A program made the translations under genes and the position numbers. A stretch of DNA of 64,000 bases from Lysinibacillus pakistanensis (GTDB lineage Bacteria > Bacillota > Bacilli > Bacillales_A > Planococcaceae), in NCBI GenBank assembly GCA_001312325.1, contig BBDJ01000001.1, positions 1 to 64,000 of the forward strand, given 5' to 3'. The notes under the pieces are model-generated. The model searched no databases. It was not told where the DNA came from and was given only the letters and a program-made list of their open reading frames with translations. Below are positions 42,006 through 52,658 of the stretch, piece by piece; positions within the stretch are counted from its first letter, which is position 1, and the number at the start of each line of letters is the position of its first letter.

Positions 42006-43278
42006 TGCTCAGATACCTCCACTTCACCTAAATATTGATCTGATAAATATTCATTAATAACTGGTGTCGCACCAAACTCCCCTTTTAAATAACGCTTTGC
42101 ATAGGAAATATCTCCACGCTTCTTCTGCAAATCCGCAAAATCAAATAAGGAGTATAGTTCTGATTCATTTTTAAAGCTTTTATTGACAAACCAAATTTGA
42201 TCAGAACGGAGTGGCTGGTCTAGTAAATCAATTTCATGGCTAGTGACAACAAATTGATTGCAGACATTTCTCTTGCTGTTCATGATAGCCATTAAAAATT
42301 CGCAAATGGATACATGAAAGGCTGTATCAAATTCATCGATAAAAATAGTCTTTCCTTTATTGTATGCATCGACCATAACACACGCTAAATGTAGCATTCG
42401 AACAGTTCCCTTTGAATCCATCGTCCAATTAATCGTCTCTGTTCCAATTGGTGAACCTGCTTCATCAAACGATAAATAGTGCAAATCAATATCAACTTCT
42501 TGGATAACTTCGGGTGAGTCAAAATCATAGCCAATAGTATTTTTCTCTCTACGTTCTACTCGTCTAGCTGTTACATCCTGAATAGAAAAATCAGCAATTT
42601 TTAGTAGCTTAATTACCTCTCTCTTAAATGGCTCCTCTTCAAGTTTACGAATAAGAGGGTGACTTGATAACCGATTAGCCTCATCTAAGAACAGAATTTT
42701 ATGTAAAAACCAATCAAATATTTTCGTCGCATCAGGATCATTAAATACATTTAAGACAGACAAAAAGGCGGTATTATTCCTCGTATATTTTGTCAATTCA
42801 AGAGCAGTGTGTTGAGCCGTTTCATATGAATATTCTGCCCCATCCCACTGTCTACTAAAGAGCTGCTCCTTTGTGGACTTCGTTGTCTTCGTGAGACTCT
42901 CATAAAGCACCTGTGTAGCATTATACTGTACCTCATAATCATATAGAATCCCATCTAATAATAATGAAATCATAAACTCAGTTGGCTGCTCTTGCTGTCC
43001 CCCGAGCTTAAATGGTTGGTAGGGCAAGCGAAGTTGTTTAACATTATTAAGGTTTTCGAAATTAAACAATAATGTACGCAACACTTTAATAGCTGTAAAC
43101 AAATTCGATTTTCCACTGCCATTTGGTCCGAAAATAAAGGCACTTTTTACAAGTCGAAAGGCGTCCAGCTGAATAGTATGTGAGTCCTTTAATTTTCGAA
43201 TGCGGCTTCCCGCTACCATTGAAAATAGTGTTTCATCTTTATAACTTAAACAATTTTCACTCTAAAATCTACAAGCAT
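42002..43278 (-). CDS. rloA: RloA-like AAA ATPase (AAA15/21 class)
   Basis: About 425 aa SMC/OLD-like ATPase. Walker A IFGPNGSGKSN (~residue 45), coiled middle region, Walker B-like KTIFIDEFDTAFH (~residue 315) and QFVVTSHEIDLLD. The true start is ATG 43278 (MLVDFRVENCLSYKDETLF) after GGGGG; one G missing near 43255 cuts the apparent frame down to an internal start. It forms a two-gene operon with rloB. Operon closed by a terminator at 41394. Confidence 0.85.
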
Positions 43279-43386
43279 GTGTAAGCCCCCGTTCAATTCC
43301 ACAACATTCCTTTAAAAGATTATTATACTATAGACGTGAAAAAAAGTTAGCTATAAAAGGTGAAACATCGCTTCCTAGTTTAACCA

Positions 43387-43432
43387 AAAAAAATTGTAGA
43401 CAAATAGAGCATGCAATTTTGTCTACAATCAT
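43387..43432 (-). terminator. Terminator of the epimerase gene
   Basis: Stem TTGTAGACAAA/TTTGTCTACAA followed by TTTTTTTTGG on the minus strand. Confidence 0.85.
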
Positions 43433-43449
43433 CTAGTAATATCTAAATT

Positions 43450-44370
43450 TCAATTATTTTTTTCATTTTGGATTGCTAGCAATGTACGCTCTATTCCCTC
43501 TGCAAAGGAAATCTTAGGCTTCCATCCTATTGCATTTGCAAGCTTTTCATTGTTTAAAAACGAATGCTCGATATCACCTTCTCTTGCAGGAGCATATTGT
43601 ATTTCTAATGGATGGTTTAAATGCTGTAGTAATAAAATTACTTGATGAATTGACCATGCCTCATTCGTAGATACATTATAAATTCCTTGTAATTTCGCTT
43701 GAACACCAGCATAAATCGCATCTGCAATATCATCCACATAAACGAAATCACGTGTCTGTTCCCCATCTCCATAAATCGTAAAGGGTTTTCCTTCCATACT
43801 GCTTTTTAGCATACTAGGAATAACAGCTGCCTCTCCCTGCATATATTGCCTTGGACCAAATACATTCGCAAATCTGTAAATTAATGTTGGCAAGCCATAA
43901 TCCTTTTGCCATTTTTCGCAATATGTTTCCCCAATGCTTTTATTTAGCCCATACATAGAAATGGGTTCACTTATATCTGTTTCTTCTAGTGGAGGATAAT
44001 GACTATCTCCATAAACAGCCGCTGACGAAGCAAAAACAAAATGCTTTACCTTATATTTAGACGATAAGAAAAGCATCTGACTAAGCCCAATAATGTTCGT
44101 CAATATATCCTTCACTGGTTCTTGCATTGATTTTTGAACACTGGTTTGCGCTGCACAATGCACAACAACATCAAACGCAATTTCCTTAAAGAAATGCTCA
44201 CACACCTCATCTTCTACATTCAAAAGGTAGGATTTATGTTCAAATTCGACATTGCGTAAATGACCAGTGCTTAAATTATCAATGATATATATATTTGCAC
44301 CTTCATCATAAAATCGCCTCGCCACAGCACTACCAATAAAACCATAGCCACCCGTCACTAACACATTCAT
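43450..44370 (-). CDS. NAD-dependent sugar-nucleotide epimerase (GalE-like)
   Basis: Extended SDR of 306 aa. NAD motif LVTGGYGFIGSAVARRF, catalytic Ser-Tyr-Lys as ASSAAVYGDS and MYGLNKSIGE, substrate loop DGEQTRDFVYVDDIADAI. It likely epimerises UDP-glucose/galactose or the N-acetyl forms for wall polysaccharide. The start is ATG 44370 with GGGGGCGATGGG upstream. Intact frame; single gene. Confidence 0.88.
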   Translation of the reverse strand: MNVLVTGGYGFIGSAVARRFYDEGANIYIIDNLSTGHLRNVEFEHKSYLLNVEDEVCEHFFKEIAFDVVVHCAAQTSVQKSMQEPVKDILTNIIGLSQMLFLSSKYKVKHFVFASSAAVYGDSHYPPLEETDISEPISMYGLNKSIGETYCEKWQKDYGLPTLIYRFANVFGPRQYMQGEAAVIPSMLKSSMEGKPFTIYGDGEQTRDFVYVDDIADAIYAGVQAKLQGIYNVSTNEAWSIHQVILLLQHLNHPLEIQYAPAREGDIEHSFLNNEKLANAIGWKPKISFAEGIERTLLAIQNEKNN

Positions 44371-44477
44371 CCCATCGCCCCCAAAAACAATATGGTGTTT
44401 TATATGCAATTATTGCTAAAAATATGCAAGCAACTTATTTATGGATTATTTTATTTATAGATTTGGGGAACATTGAA

Positions 44478-44521
44478 TCAAAAAAACTGTGTCCAAGTAT
44501 ACTACTCAGACACAGTTTATA
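44478..44521 (-). terminator. Terminator of the YceI gene
   Basis: Stem AAACTGTGTC/GACACAGTTT followed by TTTTG on the minus strand. Confidence 0.8.
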
Positions 44522-44524
44522 AAA

Positions 44525-45053
44525 TTATGCGGGATTAACTTCTAATTCAACTGTCACTTTAATATCTTTACCAACTAGCACGCCACCTGTTTCCAATGCA
44601 GCATTCCAAGTAAGACCAAATTCCTCACGATTAATTGTTGTTTCAGCTTCAAAACCATAGACTTCTTGGCCCCATGGATTTGTCCCTTTTCCATTAAATT
44701 CAGTTTCGAAAGTTACCGGTTTTGTTACATCTTTAATTGTTAAATCACCAGTAAGTGCGTATTGATCAGCTGATTTTTTTAGTAATATTTGTTGATTTAA
44801 ATGTAATCGTTGGATATGTTTCTGTATCAAAGAAATCTGCCGCTTTTAAGTGATTGTCACGATCTTCACTACGTGTATTAATGCTTGTTGCATCAATTGT
44901 GAAGCTAATGTTTGCTGTTGTTAAATCTGCAAGATCTGCTGCTTCAATATCTGCTGTATAGCTATCAAATACACCTTTTACTTTTGATACCATCATGTGC
45001 TTCACTTGAAAATTAATTGCTGAATGTCCTAAATCAATATTCCATTTTGCCAT
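44525..45053 (-). CDS. YceI-family protein (lipocalin-like isoprenoid binder)
   Basis: About 176 aa beta-barrel. WNIDLGHSAINFQVKHMMVSKVKG at the N-terminus, then FFDTETYPTITFKST, LTIKDVTKPVTFE and FGLTWNAALETGGVLVGKDI: complete YceI pattern. No signal peptide, so cytosolic. Family members bind polyprenyl or quinone-like chains, which fits the perfect MhqR (quinone-stress) operator 30 bp upstream. GGAGGAAATTT precedes ATG 45053. One extra T near 44775 breaks the frame. Confidence 0.9.
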
Positions 45054-45082
45054 TTTAAATTTCCTCCAATTGAATTGTTATT

Positions 45083-45100
45083 TATCTCGATTTCGAGATA
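45083..45100 (-). promoter_or_regulatory. Perfect MhqR-type operator upstream of YceI
   Basis: TATCTCGATTTCGAGATA is an 8-2-8 perfect inverted repeat and agrees with the MhqR box consensus TATCTcgaatTCgAGATA described for B. subtilis. It lies 30-47 bp before the YceI start codon. The MarR gene at 14059 is a candidate regulator. Confidence 0.75.
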
Positions 45101-45197
45101 TAAGTTAAAATATGAAGCAACTACATTAATTATGTTACCCAAGAAATTATGGATTAAACATATGTAGTTACCTAATTTGTACATCCTATATCACAAA

Positions 45198-45229
45198 GTT
45201 ACTAAAAGTAATCAATTACTTTATGTAAC
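45198..45229. promoter_or_regulatory. 32-bp palindrome upstream of YceI
   Basis: GTTACTAAAAGTAAT and ATTACTTTATGTAAC are inverted arms (13 of 15 matching) with a 2-bp centre. The shape suits an HxlR/YodB-type dimer site. The surrounding 45100-45300 is otherwise AT-rich without a gene. Confidence 0.45.
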
Positions 45230-45344
45230 CTACTATATATTAATAAATAATTTACGTCAAGTAATTATATTAATTTTTTCTAATACATCATGAATGGTAG
45301 AATTTTTATTAATTGCGTAAAGGAAGTTTCCTGCGCTGGGTGAA

Positions 45345-45475
45345 TTTCTGTAGCTCGAGCGATTTCAGGCTCGACCTGAGCGGCTTTTTCTGGAACCCGA
45401 GCGATTTCGGGCTCGACCTGAGCGACTTTTTCTGGGACCCGAGCAGTTTGACCTGAGCATTTTTATTATTTCTAA
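45345..45475. repeat. 42-bp tandem repeat tract
   Basis: Two full and one partial unit of ~42 bp: CCGAGCGATTTC, GGGCTCGACCTGAGCG, then ACTTTTTCTGG. GC-rich against an AT-rich background. On the minus strand the open frame gives a 14-residue Ser/Lys/Leu repeat, with no good ribosome site. Same period as the tract at 1-175. Confidence 0.65.
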
Positions 45476-45533
45476 AGGATTTCGTCAAACAAAAAGAAGC
45501 TTCCCCCATTTAAATTGAGAAAACTTCTATCTA

Positions 45534-46306
45534 TCAGCGTTTTACTAATTTACCTTGAACAACAAAACGATGATCATCACTTAAGACAGCATCTTTACAT
45601 GTAGATAAAGTTAGTATTTTATCCTCTGGACTAACATCTACATTCATATCAATGACAGATCGTGCTTGAATATCATGTAAAAATGTTTGAAAAGCCTCAT
45701 TGCTATCAAATTCTGTTTCAATATAATAAAAATCAATGGTTGTCTCATAAGCAGCGAAGACTTCAATATCGTATCCTTCATATAATGTGTCTAAGTAAAT
45801 AATAGGAAATTGATCTGCATAGTCCTTCTTTAAATAATTTTTTTAGACTGCCAAACATTGTGTCATTCTTCATCGCATGGCCATACAAAATAGTATTTCG
45901 ATTGATAGCCTGTACATCATTGCGGTAATCCATAAAGACACTCCCCGCACGACTTTCTCTATCTTTAAAATTATGATTTAAATAAAAATCATTGTTGTTA
46001 CTTTGAAGAATGGGGTTATTTAACTTTGTACCATCGATAGAAATCCATCCAACGATATTTTTATTGACAGCAAGCAACTCATCAAATTGTGGTCGAATAG
46101 TATAGGGCGATAGGGGCTCCGCAGTCTTTTCTTCTATAGATACTTTCTCATGAGCAGCCAATGAAGATTCATAAATCGTTTGTACTTCTTCCAGAGATTT
46201 AGAGGTTTCATAATACGTATATAAATACTTCGCTAAAGAAAATCCAGAAAATAGAAATATAGTTAAATATACAATTGTTAATAACTTAGAAGTCCATTTT
46301 TTTCAT
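45534..46306 (-). CDS. srtB: Sortase B
   Basis: Membrane-anchored transpeptidase, ~256 aa. N-terminal TM segment (LLTIVYLTIFLFSGFSLA, after correction), catalytic His in ILYGHAMKND, Cys in LTLSTCKD and Arg in DDHRFVVQGKLV. It anchors the IsdC-like protein, whose sorting motif NPQTS is of the SrtB type. Last gene of the heme operon, 12 bp after the ATPase gene. GTAGGTGA precedes ATG 46306. Breaks at ~46300 (A-run) and ~45845. Confidence 0.9.
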
Positions 46307-46318
46307 GCTGTCACCTAC

Positions 46319-47090
46319 TTAAATACCAAGGGGAACCATATAGAATCCTAGTTGCTTATCCTCGTGAAAAACCGCCTCGACCCCATACACCTCTTTAATA
46401 ACTTCCCTTGTAATCACATCTCTTGGTGCTCCCTCAGCTACTATTTGTCCTGTCTTCATTAATATAATATAGTCGCTATAACGAATTGCCTGATTAATAT
46501 CATGAAGAATCATAACAATTGTGAAGCCATGTTCCTTATTTAATGCTTTTACAAGCTCTAATAATTCAATTTGATAGAAAATATCTAAATAGGTTGTTGG
46601 CTCATCCAAGCATAAAATTTCAGATTGCTGTGCTAAGGCCATGGCAATCCATACTCGCTGACGCTCTCCACCTGATAGTGCCTCTAAATCGGTATTGCGC
46701 TTTTCAAGTAAATTTGTACAAGCAAGTGCCCATTCAATAGCTTTAGCGTCCTCCTCTTGATTTCTTTTCAGTATTGTTTGATATGGAAGACGTCCAAAGC
46801 CTACTAATTTTTCAATTGTTAAATCCTTTGGAATTTCATTTTGCTGATAAACAATAGCTAATTTTTTTAGCAAACTCTTTTGATTTATAATGCAGCAAAT
46901 CCTTGTTTTCTAACGATACATTCCCTGACTTTGGCATATTATTGCGTGACATCACACTTAGTAAAGTTGATTTTCCGCAGCCATTAGGACCTATAATCGT
47001 CGTGATTTTCCCCTTTTGAATCATTGTTGATACACCATCTAAATGATTTCGAGTATTATCATGTGATACGATAATATTTTGTATGTCCAT
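46319..47090 (-). CDS. Heme/siderophore ABC transporter ATP-binding protein
   Basis: About 256 aa of the FecE/FhuC class: Walker A GPNGCGKST, signature LSGGERQRVWIAMAL, Walker B ILCLDEPTTYLD, H-loop LHDINQAI. Energises the neighbouring FecCD permease. Starts 6 bp after the permease stop. One extra T at ~46868 breaks the frame between ISYCLSAK and LAIVYQQNE. Confidence 0.9.
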
Positions 47091-47096
47091 GTTTCG

Positions 47097-48062
47097 TCAC
47101 TCTTTTCGTAATAGGAATATTAAGAACGGCCCACCGATAATTGCCATAATGGTTGAAGCTGGTACTTCAATGGGAGCTACTATTGTACGCCCAATCGTAT
47201 CAGCCACTAATATCAGTAATGCTCCAGCTAATGCTGTAAAGGGAATCAGCACTTTATGATCATGTCCAACTAAACGTCGTGCAATATGTGGTACCAACAA
47301 ACCAACAAATGAAATAACGCCCGCTACGACAACAGAAACTGCTGATAGTAATACTGCTACAGCAGCAATGATTAGTCGAGCACGTGCAACAGGAAAGCCT
47401 AAGCTTTTCGCTGTTTTATCTTGTAAGACAAGGAGATTACACCAACTATACAGCGCGAAAGCTGCTATTAATCCCACAGTACCATATGTAACAATTGTCG
47501 AAACATCTTTCCATGTACGCATCGTTAGGTTAGAGCCAATAACACCCGAGACTGACGTATTTAAAGAGCCACCTAGACTTATAAATGCCTCTGTTAGTCC
47601 TGTAAACATAGCATTAATCGCAATCCCAACTAAAATGAGTTTTAAAGGACTTAACCCTGATTTCCATGACAGCGCAAATACAAGTGCACAGGCAAATGCC
47701 CCACCTATAAAGGCTAATACAGGCGTCATGAAAAATAATGCGGGAAAGAAGGAAATTATAAAGAGCTGTACAAACGCTGTTCCTGAAGATATACCGATAA
47801 CGCCGGCATCTGCTAATGGATTGCGCATCACAGATTGTAACAGGACCCCTGAAACAGATAATGCCGCTCCGGCAAACAGGGCAACGATAATGCGTGGAAA
47901 TCGTAAATCCCGAATAGCTTCCATTTGATTATTTCCATCCTCAAACAATGCCGCAATAAATTCGAAAAAGCCCATCTTAATGCTACCTGTTGTCGCTGCA
48001 TAAACCGCTGAAACAAGTAATAATACAATTACAATTGAAAAACTAACTATTTTTTTTGTCAT
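47097..48062 (-). CDS. isdF: Heme ABC transporter permease (IsdF-like, FecCD family)
   Basis: 321 aa, intact, ~9-10 helices. FecCD signatures: LRFPRIIVALFAGAALSVSG, LLQSVMRNPLADAGVIGISS and ISFVGLLVPHIARRLVGHDH. Imports heme delivered by the IsdE-like lipoprotein. AAGGAAGTCC upstream. Confidence 0.88.
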   Translation of the reverse strand: MTKKIVSFSIVIVLLLVSAVYAATTGSIKMGFFEFIAALFEDGNNQMEAIRDLRFPRIIVALFAGAALSVSGVLLQSVMRNPLADAGVIGISSGTAFVQLFIISFFPALFFMTPVLAFIGGAFACALVFALSWKSGLSPLKLILVGIAINAMFTGLTEAFISLGGSLNTSVSGVIGSNLTMRTWKDVSTIVTYGTVGLIAAFALYSWCNLLVLQDKTAKSLGFPVARARLIIAAVAVLLSAVSVVVAGVISFVGLLVPHIARRLVGHDHKVLIPFTALAGALLILVADTIGRTIVAPIEVPASTIMAIIGGPFLIFLLRKE

Positions 48063-48159
48063 ATTGGACTTCCTTTATCATCTCAAATTCCATCATTTTA
48101 TAAGAAAAGCGCTCTATGACAAGACTATGCTTGTGATACGAGCGGCAAATTCCAGATTG

Positions 48160-49082
48160 CTATTCTCGATAGAAAATTTCCATCAGTTGTCCTAAAGCTT
48201 GTGGTACTTGTAAGGAGGCTGTAGTGCCAAATAATTCCTCCTCTAAATCATAAACCTTGCCATTTTTAACCGCTTTAAAATGCTTCCAAATATCATTTGT
48301 TTTAAATTCCTCATCAAACATTTTACTACTTCGTCAGGCATGCCGTGAGATAAACGTAAAATAATGTCAGGATTACTATTATGGAGATACTCAGTATTTG
48401 ATGCTAAGTATTCAGCGTCCTGTCCTTCCATCACATTAATACCACCAGCACGTTTCACCAGATCGCCCGCATAAGAATTTTCTGTTGCAACTAAATAACT
48501 ACCTGGAATTCCAAGTAAAATGAGGACGCGAGGTCCCTCTTTATTGCCAGCTACATTTTGAACAGCCTCAATATTTTTCTGGAGTTCCTTCACTAATTCT
48601 TCAGCTTGTGCCTCGCGTTTATAGCGTTCTCCAAGTTTTTGAATCTCAGAAAGCATCGTATCTACACTTTGAAAGTTTAAAAAGTTGACTGGAATATTTA
48701 ATTGCTTGAATTTATCTTGTAAATCATACTCTAACGTAGATACCGATAACACATCTGTTGGGTTTAATGATTTCACAATTTCCATATCCGGTTCCATCGC
48801 ATTACCGATAGTTGGTAGTCCATCAAAACGTTTTGCTAATTTCTTCTCCGTTTCTGGTACTGCTATAGCGTCCAACTCAAGCCTATCCATAATTTCTGCA
48901 ATAACAACAGTACCAGCGATGATACGCTGTTCATCCTTCTCAGTAGCCTCTGCAGAAACTTGCTCTTTTTCACTCGAATCTCCCTTATTTTCTTGATTAC
49001 TGCTATCATTACAGCCAACAACTAGTAATAACAATGACATCAAAGCTGCCATTAACAGCAACCATTTCAGTTTCTTTTGCAT
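48160..49082 (-). CDS. isdE: Heme-binding lipoprotein (IsdE-like)
   Basis: About 307 aa class III binding protein. Lipoprotein signal LLLLVVGCNDSS (Cys ~24). Helical backbone and candidate heme ligands: a Met in GNAMEPDMEI and a His in RLSHGMPDEV, which correspond in position to the Met/His pair known for S. aureus IsdE. One indel near 48322 breaks the frame at VVKMFDEEF; corrected, it ends QLMEIFYRE at 48160. Receives heme from the NEAT surface proteins. Confidence 0.87.
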
Positions 49083-49097
49083 ACTGTCATCTCCTAT

Positions 49098-50364
49098 TTA
49101 TTTCTGTTCAGTCACATCTTTTTTTGAATATTTGATACGGCGAGCGAGCAGTAAGCCCGATAAAATACAAACTCCAATAAGCAAGATAACCTTTACTACG
49201 TTTAGCTGTGCAAGCTGCTGATCAGTTTTTGAATCTTGCATTGGTTTTTTTAGTAGTGATTTCTTCCTTTATTTCTGCCTCCTCAGCTCCTTCTTTTACA
49301 TCGTCTTTAGTTGGAGCATCAAATGTACGATCAAATGCTAATTGCTCCTCCTTTGGCATAGTTGGCTGAACTGAAGGCTGGGTTGGCAGAGCTGCTTTGG
49401 ATATGCTCTCCTCTACCATTATTACTGGAGATTGCTTTTCAACTTCTTTATGAACTACCTCTGGTTTCACGCTGTTCACTTGCTCGGAAGGCTTTACTTC
49501 AGAAGGCTTACTGAAAAGTTTGGCAACTTGCTGCTGATCAAACTTTAGATTAACGAAATATTGATGATAATAAGAGAGCTCAGGAATATCAACTTTAACC
49601 CACATACGTATAGGTTGCTCAAAATCATTCACTGCAAATTCAACAATTTTAACATTATCAACAATTGAGACTACCTTTGGTTCTATCTGATTTCCTTGTT
49701 GATCTACAGTAATTCCTGTCACCCATGCTGATTTTAATATTGTCATTTGGGCATAGTATATACCATCTTTTTCTATTATCTTTGCCTGTGGATTTACATA
49801 GGTATTCATTATAGAAGGCTCATTTTTGCCATCTACCAGCAATACATAATTCAATGTCCGTTCCTCAGATACCGTATCTTTCGAAGTAGCTTTTTCGTTA
49901 TCTGTATCTGGAACAGTCTCCTTATTTAGCTGCGTAAGTGTTTGGGCATTTATGTGGAGTTCCTGCGAAAAAGGGAGGAACTCCTCTGTAGTTGTGTATA
50001 CTACACCGTTTACCGTAATTGGCCGATGTATATCTTTGACATCAAACTGAACTAAATTTTCGCGCACAACAGTGGAAGTTATTTCATCATCTAGCTGTTT
50101 CATTTGGATGTCTGTTACAATCCATGGCTTTTCCAGTGTTAGCTCTAGTTTATACTGACCATTCTTTACATCTAGAGTTGCCACTTCGCTAAAAATATTT
50201 TCTCCCAATCCTTCTATAGATGAAAAACTTAGTTCAACTTGATAGCTTCCATTTTCAATTATAGTTTCTTCAGCATTGACCTGAAGCCAATTAAAGGGAG
50301 GGAAAAACATCAGCAAAATAGTGCTGAATAGAAATGCTTGGCATATTTTTTTGTTGCTAATCAC
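49098..50364 (-). CDS. NEAT-domain membrane-anchored surface protein
   Basis: About 422 aa. Signal peptide (residues 1-31), two NEAT domains (~35-140 and ~175-290), a charged Pro/Glu/Lys linker and, after correcting one extra A at ~49248, a C-terminal TM helix (VVKVILLIGVCILSGLLLARR) with a basic tail. The second NEAT ends SYYHQYFVNLKF and keeps the YxxxY heme-tyrosine motif; the first lacks it. Probably passes heme between the surface and the IsdE-like lipoprotein. Confidence 0.85.
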
Positions 50365-50391
50365 TATGAAAATCCCCCCAAATTCTTGAAA

Positions 50392-50440
50392 AGCACAGTA
50401 ACTTCCTTCCTCAAAGAAGTGAGAAAGGAAGTTGCTGTAA
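50392..50440 (-). terminator. Intercistronic hairpin after the NEAT-SLH gene
   Basis: Stem ACAGCAACTTCCTTTCTC/GAG-AAGGAAGTTACTGT, with a weak T stretch (GCTTTTC). It may attenuate transcription so that the NEAT-SLH gene is expressed above the distal genes. Confidence 0.6.
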
Positions 50441-50445
50441 TAGTA

Positions 50446-51938
50446 CTATTTATTCATGTATTGTAATGCACCATTTAAAATTTTTGCCATTTGTGTGCGT
50501 TTTAAAGGACTGTTTGCATTAATCACTGTTTTACCTTTAGCATTGGCAGAGCCAGTCATAATTTTACCTTCATTTAAAAAGGCAAATGCTTTTTTTTGCT
50601 TCTTCGCTTGTTACAGTTGCACCATCAGCATAATAGGATAGGCTTGGGTCACCATAGTTCATTTCTTTCCCTGCAACATGTGCTACAGCACGGTAAATCA
50701 TTACAGCAGCCTGTTGGCGAGTAAGTGTACCATTTGGATTAAAGTTCTCCGCTTTTACAATAATTTTAGCCTCAGCTAAAGCATTGATTGCTTGTTTTCG
50801 TTCAGCGTCAAGTGCGGCTGTATCTTTAAATCCAGCATCTGTTGTTGATGATAAATTTAATGCACGGGCAATCATTAACGCAAATTGAGAGCGTGTAATA
50901 TTGTCGTATGGTTTGAAGTTATCTTGCCCCTTCACAATTCCCTTGCTGTATAATGCTAAGATAGCTTCTTTATTCCCATCATTGCTAATATCTTTAAATG
51001 GATTTACCACTGGCTTCACTGCACCTTCCACAGCAAAGCTAAATTGTACTTGGTGGTTGGTATCATAGTTCACGCCTGGCTCATTCACAACAATACGCAG
51101 TTGAGCATTCACAAGTTTCTTTAAGTCCTTCACTTCAAATGAGTACGTACTTGCTTTTGTTGCTTTGTCTTCACTTACTAAAGTTGCTTCTTTCCCTTCC
51201 ACTGTAAATCCTTTTACATATTGACCTTGCGGGAATGTCATCGTTACGATGTTTTTACCGTCTACTACTGAGATGCCTACTTTAGGTGCAATATATTGCT
51301 TCATCATAGATTCTTCAGAAGTACCGTTTTTGTAAACAGTAATTGCTACATCATTGACTTTAACTTCTTCTTTTACTTCTTCCTTAACTTCTTCTTTTAC
51401 TTCTTCAGTTTTTCCATTTTCCTCTGTAGTCGTTGCTTCTTTATTTTCTACTGCTTTTAAATCAAATTCATACCATTTATCCATCGTACCTTGAGGTGTT
51501 TCAGCTACTACATGAATTTTTGCAGCTAATAACTTATCAGCTACAACTGGGAAACTATATGTAATTGTACCATCTTCATTTTTCACTTCAGTAGCATCTA
51601 CATACTTTTCGCCTTGTTTAGTTTGTAAGCCTGCAATCATTGGCGCAGATTTTGCTACCACTGTTAATTTTGCTTCAAACTTACCATCCTTCTCAACAAT
51701 TGTACCTTGTGTGACAAGATGAGAGCTGATAGCAGGTTGAGCTTCGGTAGTACCTGGTTTAAAGATTTGGAAATTGACAATCTTATCAGCTTTCTCAGCC
51801 TTCGTAATTCCTTCCTTTACTTCCGTGTTTGTCGTAACAACCTCTGCTGCTGATGCAAATGATGGTACTGTTAAAGATGCTGCTAGCAATGAAGCTAGGA
51901 CAATTTTTGTTGCGCGTGATTGACGTTTTTTTAGTCAT
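50446..51938 (-). CDS. S-layer-anchored NEAT protein (2 NEAT + 3 SLH)
   Basis: About 497 aa. Signal peptide (LASLLAASLTVPSFASAA), NEAT 1 (~residues 45-155), an acidic linker with KEEVKEEVKEEV repeats, NEAT 2 (~185-300), then three SLH domains (PFKDISNDGNKEAI, NITRSQFALMIARAL, TLTRQQAAVMIYRAV, SPLKRTQMAKILNGAL) that bind pyruvylated wall polymer. NEAT 2 has NYDTNHQV (YxxxH) in place of YxxxY, and NEAT 1 lacks the first Tyr, so heme binding may differ. Breaks at ~51927 and ~50590 (poly-A). Start ATG 51938 overlaps the IsdC stop (TAATG). Confidence 0.87.
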
Positions 51939-52536
51939 TATTGACCCTCCGTTTTGGATTGTAATTTTTTTTCTATAAAGTAAAAATGCTGATCCCACTA
52001 ATGCAACGATTAAAAGATAGGGTGTTGTATCGCTTGTTTGTGGATTGGGCACTTGACTTTCGGCAGCTGAATTTGTCGAAGCTTTTACATCATTAGTTTT
52101 TGGCGCTGCTGAGCTTCAGTAGATACCGCATCAAAACTAGTGCAACACTATATTCATGGTGATAATTAATATCATCAATATCAATTTTCATTGAAGTCAC
52201 AACAGGTTTCGTTAAATCTTTCACTGTGAATTGCACGATTCGAGTATCTGCTGCCTTATCTTCACTTACTACGGTTGCTCCACCAGGCGGCTGAAATTTA
52301 GTAATCCATTTACTATTTTTTAAGGTAATTTGAACTGTCGCTGTACCATTTTTCACAGTGACCTTTGCTGGTTTTACAAAATAATCATTGGCAATGGATA
52401 CCGAGTTGCTTTCAGGCTTATTGACCTGATATTTTATGGAATGAGTACCGTCAGATAGTTGGGCAGATGCTTGTGGTAACCCTAAATTGAAGGTAAATAC
52501 CATTACTAGCATGACGAACATCATTAATTTCTTCAT
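51938..52536 (-). CDS. isdC: IsdC-like NEAT protein with SrtB sorting signal
   Basis: About 199 aa: signal peptide, one NEAT domain (residues ~27-150) with the heme motif INYHHEYSVALVF (YxxxY kept), then the sorting signal NPQTSDTTPYLLIVALVGSA and a positive tail. NPQTS is of the NPQTN type used by sortase B, which is encoded at the end of this operon. Breaks at ~52140, ~52115 and ~51970. First gene of the operon, behind a Fur box. Confidence 0.88.
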
Positions 52537-52643
52537 GTGCTGAACTCCTCCTTATTGGAATATATTCGTCTAATTTCCACAGAACATTATAATTGAAAAA
52601 ATTTTCGTTCACAATATTCGGATTGAAAGCATTTTCACGTAAA

Positions 52644-52658
52644 CGAAAATTATTCTCA
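52644..52658 (-). promoter_or_regulatory. Fur box of the heme operon
   Basis: TGAGAATAATTTTCG on the minus strand matches the 7-1-7 Fur consensus TGATAATNATTATCA at 12 of 14 positions. It lies ~110 bp upstream of isdC. Iron starvation should derepress the operon. Confidence 0.75.

Noticed and set aside
45309..45509. Minus-strand frame of 66 codons with 14-residue repeats
   Set aside because: A by-product of the 42-bp repeat; no start context. Listed as a repeat instead.
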